In this document: positions 55,445 to 64,000 of the stretch, one piece after another
Layout of the letters: each line of letters starts with the position of its first letter
Position numbering within the stretch: position 1 is the stretch's first letter
Assembly (NCBI GenBank): GCA_963774345.1
Contig: CAVZFB010000024.1
Location: 462,936 to 526,935 of the forward strand
Length of the DNA: 64,000 nt
Direction of reading: 5' to 3'
From: AP-15 sp963774345
GTDB taxonomy: Bacteria > Pseudomonadota > Alphaproteobacteria > ATCC43930 > CGMCC-115725
Translations under genes and position numbers: made by a program
The notes under the pieces: generated by a model
Database searches by the model: none
The model's input: the letters and a program-made list of their open reading frames with translations, nothing else
What the model was told of the DNA's origin: nothing

Positions 55445-55627
55445 TCAACGGTTCAACTCAACTTGCCTCTTGTGTGTCTCGATCCACGCTCCGGCCGCTA
55501 TCTCGGTGGCAAAGCCACTTACCCGAGTTGGGTTGGTCTCCGGTACGATGACCTCGACCCCGAACAATCCATCGCCCAGAGGTACGGCGCCGTAGATCGC
55601 CTCAGCGTGAGGATGCAGCCTGGGCAT
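55445..55627 (-). CDS. Small conserved-type hypothetical protein
   Basis: 60 residues. GVEVIVPETNPTRVSGFATE followed by AAGAWIETHKRQVEL reads as a compact alpha/beta domain similar to short proteins seen repeatedly in alphaproteobacteria. No ribosome site is strong. It overlaps the next small frame by 26 bp in another frame. Confidence 0.5.
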   Translation of the reverse strand: MPRLHPHAEAIYGAVPLGDGLFGVEVIVPETNPTRVSGFATEIAAGAWIETHKRQVELNR

Positions 55628-55805
55628 GTCTTATCTGGTCACCACGGCAATGGTCATCAGCGGGTTTCCAACGCTCCTGAGGCTCAATCGTTGCACTGGG
55701 CTCGACACCGACCTTGCGCAAGTTTGTTACCGAGCCGTCCGGGTAGAGATAGAGCACCAGGCCCATCGCGTCAGCCGTGCTCTGGTATAAGCCGGCAGTT
55801 TTCAT
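55602..55805 (-). CDS. Small hypothetical protein
   Basis: 67 residues beginning MKTAGLYQSTADAMGLVLY. AAGGAG lies before ATG 55805 at good spacing, which is the main support. The C-terminal part overlaps the following frame, so one of the two may be frameshifted from the other. Function unknown. Confidence 0.45.
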   Translation of the reverse strand: MKTAGLYQSTADAMGLVLYLYPDGSVTNLRKVGVEPSATIEPQERWKPADDHCRGDQIRHAQAASSR

Positions 55806-56514
55806 GGTTTTTGCGCTCCTTGGATAACAGACCCACCCGTGTTCGGTGCAAGCTAAAAGCGGGCCGGGCGGTGCTGGGGAACCGGTTCCGCTCGGTCAAT
55901 ACCCCCGAAACAGGGTCCGGGTTCGGGGGGCGTGCATGATATCGCCGGTTAGCGCGGGCCCGGTAGGTTCGGAAACTACCTATGCGGGGGAGTCGGGCCC
56001 GCGGACGGCGACGGCGCCGATGCCGGCGTGCGGCGTCGCGGCTGTCGCAGCGCACCATCGATCGAGCACGAACTCTTTGGCGCTGACGGGGAACACGACC
56101 GAAATCTGTACGGCTTCCGATCGCTCAACGGCCTGACTCGGGGCGGCGCACAGCACCTCCAGGCTGTGGAGGGCCTCGGGCATGACCCGGCTGCAGCGCC
56201 CCGCCAGGAGGATCAAGCCCTCGCGCAAACAGGCGAGGTGCTGCTCGATGATGAGGCCCCGGATCGCGCGTCACTCTCGCCCGTAGCGGTCTTGAAAATG
56301 GGCGGTCGGCGAGCCGCGCGTTTCGAACCGAGATCCGGCCGTAATCCCCCTGACGACAAACTTACGATCCGTTTCGCCCCACGACGCCTATCGAAACTCC
56401 GTTTCATCGAGTTCGATCGGCGCCGGTACCGACCAATTCCTGCGCCAAGAACTGGTCCGAGCGCGACATCCGCCTCGCCAGATCCCCGCCGCATACGTGC
56501 GGGAACAGAGGCCC
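55806..56514. other. Gene-poor stretch with one repeat copy
   Basis: About 700 bp without a convincing gene; contains repeat copy 3 at 55962. GACGGGGAACAC occurs at 56084 and is also found at 54965 downstream of copy 1, so a wider duplicated module is possible. Confidence 0.45.
55962..55984 (+). repeat. Quasi-palindrome, copy 3
   Basis: GGTAGGTTCGGAAACTAC then CTATG. TATCGCCG lies 24 bases upstream of the TAGG (55940-55947), as also seen before copy 6. Confidence 0.75.
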
Positions 56515-56664
56515 CTATCGCCGAGACAAATTACGGTCGCTTTGAGCTTTTGCCGGCCCCCGCTCAGGCGCGAGCAGCGTCAATGGTGTAGCCGTTTTCT
56601 TTTCCGATTTCGGCTGTTTTGGTTTTTTAGCTTCCCGGTTTGATCTTCTCTGCCCTTTCGCCAT
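56515..56664 (-). CDS. Small basic hypothetical protein
   Basis: 49 residues, lysine- and arginine-rich at the start (MAKGQRRSNREAKKPKQPK). This N-terminus resembles very short proteins found in many Rhizobiales genomes. AAGGAAG precedes ATG 56664. Function unknown; it is likely unstructured or RNA/DNA-binding. Confidence 0.6.
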   Translation of the reverse strand: MAKGQRRSNREAKKPKQPKSEKKTATPLTLLAPERGPAKAQSDRNLSRR

Positions 56665-57166
56665 AACAAACTTCCTTGTGTTGATCGTCCCCGCCTCTGG
56701 GATGGTTGGCGTTGGAGCGAAAACTCCGCAGGGTCGCCGCGGGGGATCATCAATGCCTTTAACCTGTGCTCGGCCATATCTCAGGCGAGGAGCCGAATTT
56801 GACCTTGAGTGCGACCACCCTGCCGCTGATCCGGTCCCCGATGTAGTCGAGGCGATCGGCAAGATCTTCGAATGTCGTGCCACCCGGCAGCATGAACGAC
56901 AGCAGACTGCCTTCGAACACCGCCGTTACGCGGCTCGGCGGGAACCCTACTCCAAAATATCACGCATCGGTGTTTCTCCAGTTGCTGTTGAAGCATGGCC
57001 GACCACTCGATAACCCGCTTTAGTTCGCGCGCCACCGAGGCGGCTCCTGTCATTGCCCGGTACCTCAGCAGAGGCGTCGCGGACCTTGGCTAATCCCGAG
57101 CAGCGGCCAAGGATGTCACCGACTGTCCTCGGACCCGGCTATATAGAGGAACGGGAACATCGCCCG

Positions 57167-57187
57167 GAGGTTCGGAATCTACTCAGA
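57167..57187 (+). repeat. Quasi-palindrome, copy 4
   Basis: GAGGTTCGGAATCTACTCAG: same order as copy 6 with two changed bases in the core. Confidence 0.55.
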
Positions 57188-57249
57188 CGAGGGGCCCCGC
57201 GCCACATGGTCGCGGATCTGCGATTACCGAGCCGTGGCGGGCGGCGGCT

Positions 57250-57268
57250 GAGTAGTTTCCGAGCCTAC
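57250..57268 (-). repeat. Quasi-palindrome, copy 5 (inverted)
   Basis: Plus-strand GAGTAGTTTCCGAGCCTAC; its reverse complement GTAGGCTCGGAAACTACTC fits the family with one mismatch. It is 63 bp from copy 4 in the opposite direction. Confidence 0.65.
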
Positions 57269-57353
57269 TGGAGGCGAGTCCGCTACACGATATTTGTTAA
57301 ACGGCAAGCTAAACAGGAGAAGTCCTTTCTCCTCAACGTCACGGTGGGAAAAG

Positions 57354-57707
57354 ATGAAGGTTCATCCGGGGCTCAAACCAGCACTGTGGGGAGCCGTGGT
57401 CGGCGCTGTCGGGCTCGCAATCGTCGGCTTCTCGGCGCTTGGCTGGACGCTCGACAGCACTGCCGACAGGATGGCAAACGAGCGGGCAGAAGTCGCGGTC
57501 GTTGCCGCGCTCACCCCAATCTGCGTCGCAAAATTCGAAGCGCAGGCCGACGCCTCGAAAAAGCTGGTCCAATTCAAAGCGGTCGCCACATCGTGGGACC
57601 AGAGTTCATTTATCGAGAATGGCGGCTGGGCGACCATGCCCGGGAGCGCCACGCCCAACTCGGCCGTAGCCCACGCATGTGCGGAGAAACTCGGCAGCCC
57701 AAGCTAA
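57354..57707 (+). CDS. Small membrane-anchored hypothetical protein
   Basis: 117 residues. A single N-terminal helix (LWGAVVGAVGLAIVGFSALG, residues about 11-30), then an exported domain AEVAVVAALTPICVAKFEAQ with two cysteines and SSFIENGGWATMPG. This pattern is common in small alphaproteobacterial proteins without known role. ATG 57354 follows GTGGGAAAAG. Confidence 0.68.
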   Translation: MKVHPGLKPALWGAVVGAVGLAIVGFSALGWTLDSTADRMANERAEVAVVAALTPICVAKFEAQADASKKLVQFKAVATSWDQSSFIENGGWATMPGSATPNSAVAHACAEKLGSPS

Positions 57708-58217
57708 GCGCCTCCATCGCCCAATCGCTCAGCGTGTTTGGCAGCGGCCACCCAAGCCGCGCCGCGGCAACCCAATCGCGGGTGAGCGCGACGGTGCTGC
57801 GCCCCAGCCAGTCCGTCCTAGCGCTTTCGGTGGTTTGAGAAAGCCAGCGAAACGCGGCAGAAAACATCTCGTGGTCATTATGGGACACAGCAGGCGATGA
57901 CCTCAGGGCTGGAGTGGCCCGAGCGTGCCGTTTCCATCAACGACCCGGCAAATGTTGCGGCAAGCACGCATCGCTCCCGATCCCTATCGCGCCGTGGAGC
58001 GTTCGGTCGAAGCGGCCCCGGGGACCGCATGGAACTAAAACGGCGGCGGCGTCTGGCTGCTAGGCCTCGTATTGAACAAGGTTTCGGGGTTGCCGCTCGA
58101 CCCTCACCAAAGAGGCAAAGCGCCCTCCATGGTGAGTTTCGAAACGACCGCTGTGCGCAGCAGAAGTCGGGTCCGAATGTCCGCCGATCTTCTCACGGCT
58201 CTATAAATTCGGCTCGT
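57708..58217. other. Gene-poor stretch, nothing distinct
   Basis: About 510 bp. No repeat copy and no supported gene. Confidence 0.45.
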
Positions 58218-58499
58218 TCAGCAAGACGTTAGGCGTTTGCTCGTCCTCGCCACATGCCTGCCCATTTTCCAACCTTGCATGGAGCCTACGCCCCTCGGCG
58301 ATCTGCGCCGCCAGCGCGGTAGTCGCAGGAAGGACACAAAGTCATCATCCGGTTCCTCGCCCTTCGCGGCAGCGATGGCCTGTCGGGCGGTGTCGTCGAT
58401 TGCAAAGAAAGTCGCGGACGGATCGCGAGCCTCATAATGCACAACAACGACATATCTTTCAGTGGTTTTGGGTATGCCAACCCCGCCGACCGTCGACAT
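58218..58499 (-). CDS. Small hypothetical protein
   Basis: 93 residues; the first 65 (ERYVVVVHYEARDPSATFF, AIDDTARQAIAAAKGEEPDD) look like a compact alpha/beta domain, the rest is basic and low-complexity. It overlaps the end of the next small gene by 41 bp, suggesting coupling. No family recognised. Confidence 0.5.
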   Translation of the reverse strand: MSTVGGVGIPKTTERYVVVVHYEARDPSATFFAIDDTARQAIAAAKGEEPDDDFVSFLRLPRWRRRSPRGVGSMQGWKMGRHVARTSKRLTSC

Positions 58500-58641
58500 G
58501 GGCCCTGGCTTCTCTCAGGGCGTCCTCTGCCGTCGGATAACGAAAGGGAAGCTGCATATCTCCAGCGCGTGCTAGCCAGGTGTGATCCTCTTGCCGCGTC
58601 GCGACGACGTCGACGCGACGATAGCGCTCGCTGATCATCAT
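58459..58641 (-). CDS. Small hypothetical protein
   Basis: 60 residues from ATG 58641, preceded by GAAGG. RYRRVDVVATRQEDHTWLAR and PTAEDALREARAHVDG suggest a small beta-alpha domain. Upstream of and overlapping the previous entry on the same strand. Confidence 0.5.
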   Translation of the reverse strand: MMISERYRRVDVVATRQEDHTWLARAGDMQLPFRYPTAEDALREARAHVDGRRGWHTQNH

Positions 58642-59541
58642 TTTGTGCCTTCGGGTGTGCTGAGCGCCGCAGCGATATAGCGGCAGCATCCACCCCCTCT
58701 GAAGCTGGTGGCGGCGGCGGGTGGGGACAAGGCCCCCTGTTGGCGTGACAATCGTCTAGCCGGCAGATGGCGCTTCAACGCTCATTGACGCTGGCTTCCT
58801 GATCGCCCCCTAGCACGCCATATAGAGACCATGACGATGACGCACCCTCACGATGGAGCGACCAAAACTGGCGAAGTCGCGCGACCAACATTAGCCGCTC
58901 GAATCTGGTCGGGTGCATTTCGGCATCGCCCTGAGAGGACGATGGGAGGACATCACGTTGCGAGCGGAAATTAGGCGGGTGAAGGCGAACATCGCCGAGC
59001 TTGAAGCACTTATTCCTAAATATTCAAGCTGAGTGGGGCAGTTTAACGTCGTGCCAAGGACGAGCCGATAAGCCACCCGGCCAGGGTTCTCAAAAAAGGG
59101 GCCGGACGGAGCGGGGGGCCCCGCCCGGCAAGTACCCCGAGCGATATGGGGGAAAAATGCTCAGGGGCTGGTCTGTTGGTATCGCCGATTTTCCGTCCCA
59201 GGTAGGTTCGGAAACTACTCATGCGGCCAGCAAGGGCCGTCGTCGCAGCTCGGCCCCGGGGACGGCCCTCGCCGATCGGCGGGTCTGCGACCTGTTCACA
59301 GGAGCGACATCGGCGCATTCCTCAGTCGAGGGTCGCAAAATCCCGAAGACCAAGCGCTCTTGCACCTGATTGGGACGCTGTCGAGGGTAGCTCCGTTGCT
59401 TAAGTCTCCCGCGCTGCCGGTGTTCAGCAGGCGTCATGCTGACGTGCATCCCCCGGCAAACCGCGACTATAGGCGCAGTTCCGGTGCGTCGCCGGTCGGG
59501 CGGGTTCAATACGACCAATATCGGTCGACATAAACAAACGC
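58642..59541. other. Gene-poor stretch with one repeat copy
   Basis: About 900 bp. A 24-codon frame starting TTG at about 58960 behind GGGAGG (LRAEIRRVKANIAELEALIP) may be a remnant. Repeat copy 6 is at 59201. Confidence 0.45.
59201..59223 (+). repeat. Quasi-palindrome, copy 6
   Basis: GGTAGGTTCGGAAACTAC then TCATG, with TATCGCCG 23 bases upstream of the TAGG (59180-59187) as before copy 3. The next bases GCGG are shared with copy 3 too. Confidence 0.75.
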
Positions 59542-59850
59542 CTATTGGAAGCTCGCGACACAAGAGGCATGCAACTGCGGATCATTGATCGGTCCGCACT
59601 CCTTTTTGACACGACTGGCACGGTAACCGTGGTTCGAATGCACCACTGCCTCATACCGCTGGCTGTCACGCACGTTCTGCCGCGTCGACCAAGAGCCCGA
59701 ACTGTCGTGCGGGTTCGACTGCGGACCATTGGTTACCACCTGGGCCCCGTTTGCGTTCGTTTCGGCGCGAGCTGTTGGGATAGCAGCGATGGCCGTCAGG
59801 AATGCGGCCGACAAGGCCAAGTTCGTTATCATCTTGTACTTCGTTTTCAT
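59542..59850 (-). CDS. Small secreted hypothetical protein
   Basis: 102 residues with a clear signal peptide (LALSAAFLTAIAAIPTARA, cleavage before ETNAN). The mature part is polar with two cysteines near the end (ECGPINDPQLHASC). GAGGGAG precedes ATG 59850 at rather long spacing. Function unknown. Confidence 0.7.
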   Translation of the reverse strand: MKTKYKMITNLALSAAFLTAIAAIPTARAETNANGAQVVTNGPQSNPHDSSGSWSTRQNVRDSQRYEAVVHSNHGYRASRVKKECGPINDPQLHASCVASFQ

Positions 59851-59949
59851 GTGACTTTGTCTCCCTCTGATCAAGGTGACGGTGAGGTGATTTCAGCCGG
59901 CCACTTCTGAAAATAATTTCTAACATGCCGAAAAGCATATCCGCTAGAA

Positions 59950-59966
59950 CTCGGAAACTACTCAGA
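59950..59966 (+). repeat. Quasi-palindrome, copy 7
   Basis: CTCGGAAACTACTCAGA: right half of the family, identical in the final ACTACTCAGA-type end to the ends of copies 4 and 5. Confidence 0.55.
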
Positions 59967-60083
59967 TCAGCGCGCTCGGGCACCTCCCACGCGCCGACAA
60001 AATCGAACTATATGCGTCATAGACCGGACCGTCCTTCGGCCGCTGGCCACCATCGCTAGCCGGATATTACGTCCTGACCGGGT

Positions 60084-60882
60084 TCAGCTGGCGGCGAACC
60101 CGTTTTGGCGCTGGACCCACCGGAAGCCCTCATGCTTGGTGATGGCGGCGATCGCGATCGAGCCGCCGACGGTTTTTGGCCGCGCGATCGAGAACTTCAC
60201 AAAGCCAATCGTCGTTTCCACGAGAAAACGCGCCAGGTCGACCGCGTCGCGCATGGGCATTGCCTCGACGAAGAGAAGCTCAAAAAGCGCGGGCGAGAGC
60301 TTGGCATGTAGGTCGCGCGCTGCGTCAGAGGTGAGCCCGCTGGCGGCGGCAGCGTCCTCGAAGCCGGTCCCAAGCCCAAAGATCAGACGGCTCAGTGTCT
60401 CGCATTCCCCGTCCCACCGGATGCCGAAATCCTGCTCGCCTTGCACCTGGGTTGGTGCTGGGGGAGTTGGGCCCGAGCAGCAGAATCTCCCAGACCTCGG
60501 CGAGCGGGCGGCCCGCGGAGTAGCCACACAGCCGCACTCGCGTCCACACCTCCCCGGCGTAGGCGGCGGCCTTCTCCTCGAACAGGAAGGTGCGAAGCCG
60601 GTTCGCGACCTGCGCCAGCGTGTAGTGTGTCGGATCGAGCGTCCAGTCTCTTCGCGCTTCGTCCTCGCCATTGAAGCGGCGGCGCAAATCCTTGAGGAGC
60701 GTGTCGATCGACTCATTGCCGATTCCCCCGGCGCCGGTCACCATCGCCCCGATCGGCAGGCCGTGCCGCAAATTGACGATTTTGTCAGCATGCTGGTAGA
60801 CCATGCCGCTCGCAAAAGAGCTGGCGCTGTCCGCCGCCATGACCACGCCATCATTGATCTTGACTGAGATGAGAACGGTCAT
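60084..60882 (-). pseudogene. Proteasome-like Ntn-hydrolase-fold protein with one frameshift
   Basis: The start TVLISVKINDGVVMAADSAS has the N-terminal threonine and beta-sandwich pattern of proteasome beta/HslV-like proteins; KIVNLRHGLPIGAMVTGAGG follows. Near 60455-60470, in a G-rich run, the frame changes to GEQDFGIRWDGECETLSRLI and continues to AIAAITKHEGFRWVQRQ, ending at 60084. Total about 265 residues, a normal length for these stand-alone bacterial proteins. One indel only: a young pseudogene or a sequencing error. Function of the family in bacteria is unknown. Confidence 0.75.
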
Positions 60883-61414
60883 AGCGCTGACTCACACTTA
60901 TAAAGTTTCCCTCAAGAAATCATGTATCATGCAATCCTTGTGGAACGCTCTGGAAGTACATGAATCACCCGGGCGGGGATGGCGCACAGCCGAAGCGCTG
61001 GAAGCGGAAGTTGACCGTGCCGAAGCCAAAAGCTCGTTCTCGGAACCGAACAGGACGAAGGCGCAGTGAAATCAGCGAAGAGCTGCGCGCCGAAGTCCGC
61101 CGTCTGGCGGAGCCCCTGAAAAACCGTTTCACTTTGTTAGATTTTCTGTCGTAAACCTCCAATAAGGCGTTTGTCTGATTACGATTGCTCACTGACTTGA
61201 GCACAGACCGCTGAAGGTAGCATCAAATAGGCGTATGATTAGAGATGGGGCGCGTAAGTTTGACCGCGACTTCAAATAAATAAATACTTTACAACTTCGC
61301 ATAAAAATGGATGCGAAGGGTTTTGCGGCCTCACCTTTTTCTTATCAATCTACTCACCTGCAGTCATATGTGGTTGTATATCGCAGGCTGACGCCCCACG
61401 TGAAGGGATACGCG
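60883..61414. other. Upstream region of groESL, no gene supported
   Basis: About 530 bp, clearly AT-richer around 61130-61310. A 64-codon frame at 60960 (basic) has no domain and only a poor ribosome site. The groESL promoter should lie in its right end. Confidence 0.45.
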
Positions 61415-61441
61415 TTGGCACTCGCGTCCCGACAGTGCCAG
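61415..61441 (+). promoter_or_regulatory. CIRCE operator (HrcA site) of groESL
   Basis: TTGGCACTC, nine bases, CAGTGCCAG. The 9-9-9 layout equals the CIRCE consensus TTAGCACTC-N9-GAGTGCTAA with three or four changed bases; TGGCACT and AGTGCCA pair perfectly. It ends 36 bp before the groES start. Predicts repression by HrcA and release on heat stress. Confidence 0.82.
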
Positions 61442-61477
61442 CTCTGCCCCACAAATTCTGGTCCGAGGAGACCGTCG

Positions 61478-61792
61478 ATGAAACTGCGTCCATTGCAGGA
61501 CCGCGTCCTGATCCGCCGTGTCGAGCCGGAGGCGAAGACCGCCGGCGGCATCTTCATTCCCGACACGGCGCAGGAAAAGCCGATGGAAGGCGAGGTCGTC
61601 GCCGTCGGTCCCGGCACGCGCGACGAGGACGGCAAGCTGCAGCCGCTCGACGTCAAGAGCGGCGACCGCGTGCTGTTCGGCAAATGGTCGGGCACCGAGG
61701 TCAAGCTCGACGGCGAGGAGCTGATGATCATGAAGGAAGCCGACATCATGGGCGTGCTCGATCGGGCCGTCGCAGCGAAAAAAGCCGCTTAA
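61478..61792 (+). CDS. groES: Co-chaperonin GroES
   Basis: 104 residues, typical alphaproteobacterial size. MKLRPLQDRVLIRRVEPEAK begins the beta barrel, the mobile loop is TAGGIFIPDTAQEKP, and GDRVLFGKWSGTEVKLDGEE and IMKEADIMGVL complete it. GAGGAG precedes ATG 61478. Forms the heptameric lid on GroEL. Cotranscribed with groEL 15 bp downstream. Confidence 0.97.
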   Translation: MKLRPLQDRVLIRRVEPEAKTAGGIFIPDTAQEKPMEGEVVAVGPGTRDEDGKLQPLDVKSGDRVLFGKWSGTEVKLDGEELMIMKEADIMGVLDRAVAAKKAA

Positions 61793-61807
61793 CCAAGGAT
61801 TTCAAAC

Positions 61808-63502
<1,695 letters not shown>

Positions 63503-63569
63503 CGGGGAGAGGTGTTGCCCTGTCCGCGACGCTGGACAACCGCCACCCAGATGTCGAGGAGCGATTTGC

Positions 63570-64000
63570 ATGAAAAGTCACCTGGTTCAAGCCGCCGAAC
63601 GCGGCGACGCCGACGCGCAGTTCAATCTCGGAATCATCTACGAGAACGGGTTGGACGATAGCCGGTACGTTGTCGAAGGCAATCGGCCTGAGGCAATGCG
63701 GTGGCTGCTCGCCGCCGCCGAACAGGGCTTGCCCCGCGCGCAGATCAAACTCGCGGAAATCTATGCCGGCGAGCCCGAGATTCCGGAGAATTCGGTAAAG
63801 GCTTGCGGGTGGTATCTGGCGGCGACGACGAACCTGGTGGGCGCCCATCTTCAGAAGGCTCAGTCCGCCTACCTGCGCGCCTGCTCCCACTTGACATCGT
63901 CTCAAATCGCCGAGGTCAGGCGTTTTGCGCAAGCCTGGAACGCGAAGGCCCCCACGATCCCGGTAATGTCGGATCAGCCGGAAACGCCTGCGGGAAGACG
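63570..64000 (+). CDS. Sel1-repeat protein (continues past window edge)
   Basis: From ATG 63570, preceded by GAGGAG, 143 residues are visible and the frame is still open. Sel1-like repeats are seen: AAERGDADAQFNLGIIYENG, AMRWLLAAAEQGLPRAQIKL and AEIYAGEPE. These helical solenoids bind partner proteins. Lies just after groEL on the same strand. Confidence 0.82.
   Translation, partial: MKSHLVQAAERGDADAQFNLGIIYENGLDDSRYVVEGNRPEAMRWLLAAAEQGLPRAQIKLAEIYAGEPEIPENSVKACGWYLAATTNLVGAHLQKAQSAYLRACSHLTSSQIAEVRRFAQAWNAKAPTIPVMSDQPETPAGR

Larger units (their letters stand above)
56665..57353. other. Gene-poor stretch with two repeat copies
   Basis: About 690 bp; only repeat copies 4 (57167) and 5 (57250, inverted) stand out. 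Confidence 0.45.

Overview
This is a GC-rich chromosomal window whose gene content points to an alphaproteobacterium, probably Hyphomicrobiales or a relative. The signs are an aztABC-type zinc transporter, a groESL operon behind a CIRCE operator, a MarR-GNAT fusion regulator, abundant CaiB/BaiF CoA transferases and aconitase X remnants. The organism is inferred from gene content only. I saw no phage genes, intact transposase or CRISPR array.

Layout. 0-13.5 kb: a SAM-domain adenylate cyclase running off the left edge, a 21-bp-spaced repeat array, a cyclase/sugar-binding pair, the azt operon with an extra repeat protein, then YghU, a cupin, a chloroperoxidase-like hydrolase, a CoA transferase and an amidohydrolase. 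13.5-24.6 kb: MFS transporter, PEP-CTERM protein, NIPSNAP protein, lipoprotein, M20 hydrolase, a MaoC-CitE pair, DedA overlapping a SAM hydrolase, TerC and the MarR-GNAT regulator. 25-28.4 kb: a three-gene uracil catabolism (URC) operon (GTP cyclohydrolase II, URC4/DUF1688, upp) and tRNA-Phe. 28.7-32.3 kb: a molybdopterin oxidoreductase / VWA / J-domain operon.

32.3-53.5 kb mixes intact metabolic genes (aspartate dehydrogenase, nicotinamidase, RRM protein, polysaccharide deacetylase, CoA transferase, ferritin-like protein, adenylate cyclase, SMP-30, 2-hydroxyacid dehydrogenase) with many broken genes: acyl-CoA dehydrogenase, FkbM methyltransferase, aconitase X, gamma-glutamyltransferase, HlyD/FUSC efflux pair, GFA protein, Rieske-FAD reductase, DUF2189 protein, and a mandelate-racemase fragment butted against an MreB 3' fragment on the other strand. 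Some breaks are large deletions or stop codons, so base-calling indels cannot explain all of them.

53.5-61.4 kb is gene-poor. It holds small hypothetical genes and at least seven copies of a short quasi-palindrome (core GTAGGTTCGGAAACTAC) seen nowhere else in the window. The window closes with CIRCE-groES-groEL, where the groEL tail is frameshifted, and the start of a Sel1-repeat protein.
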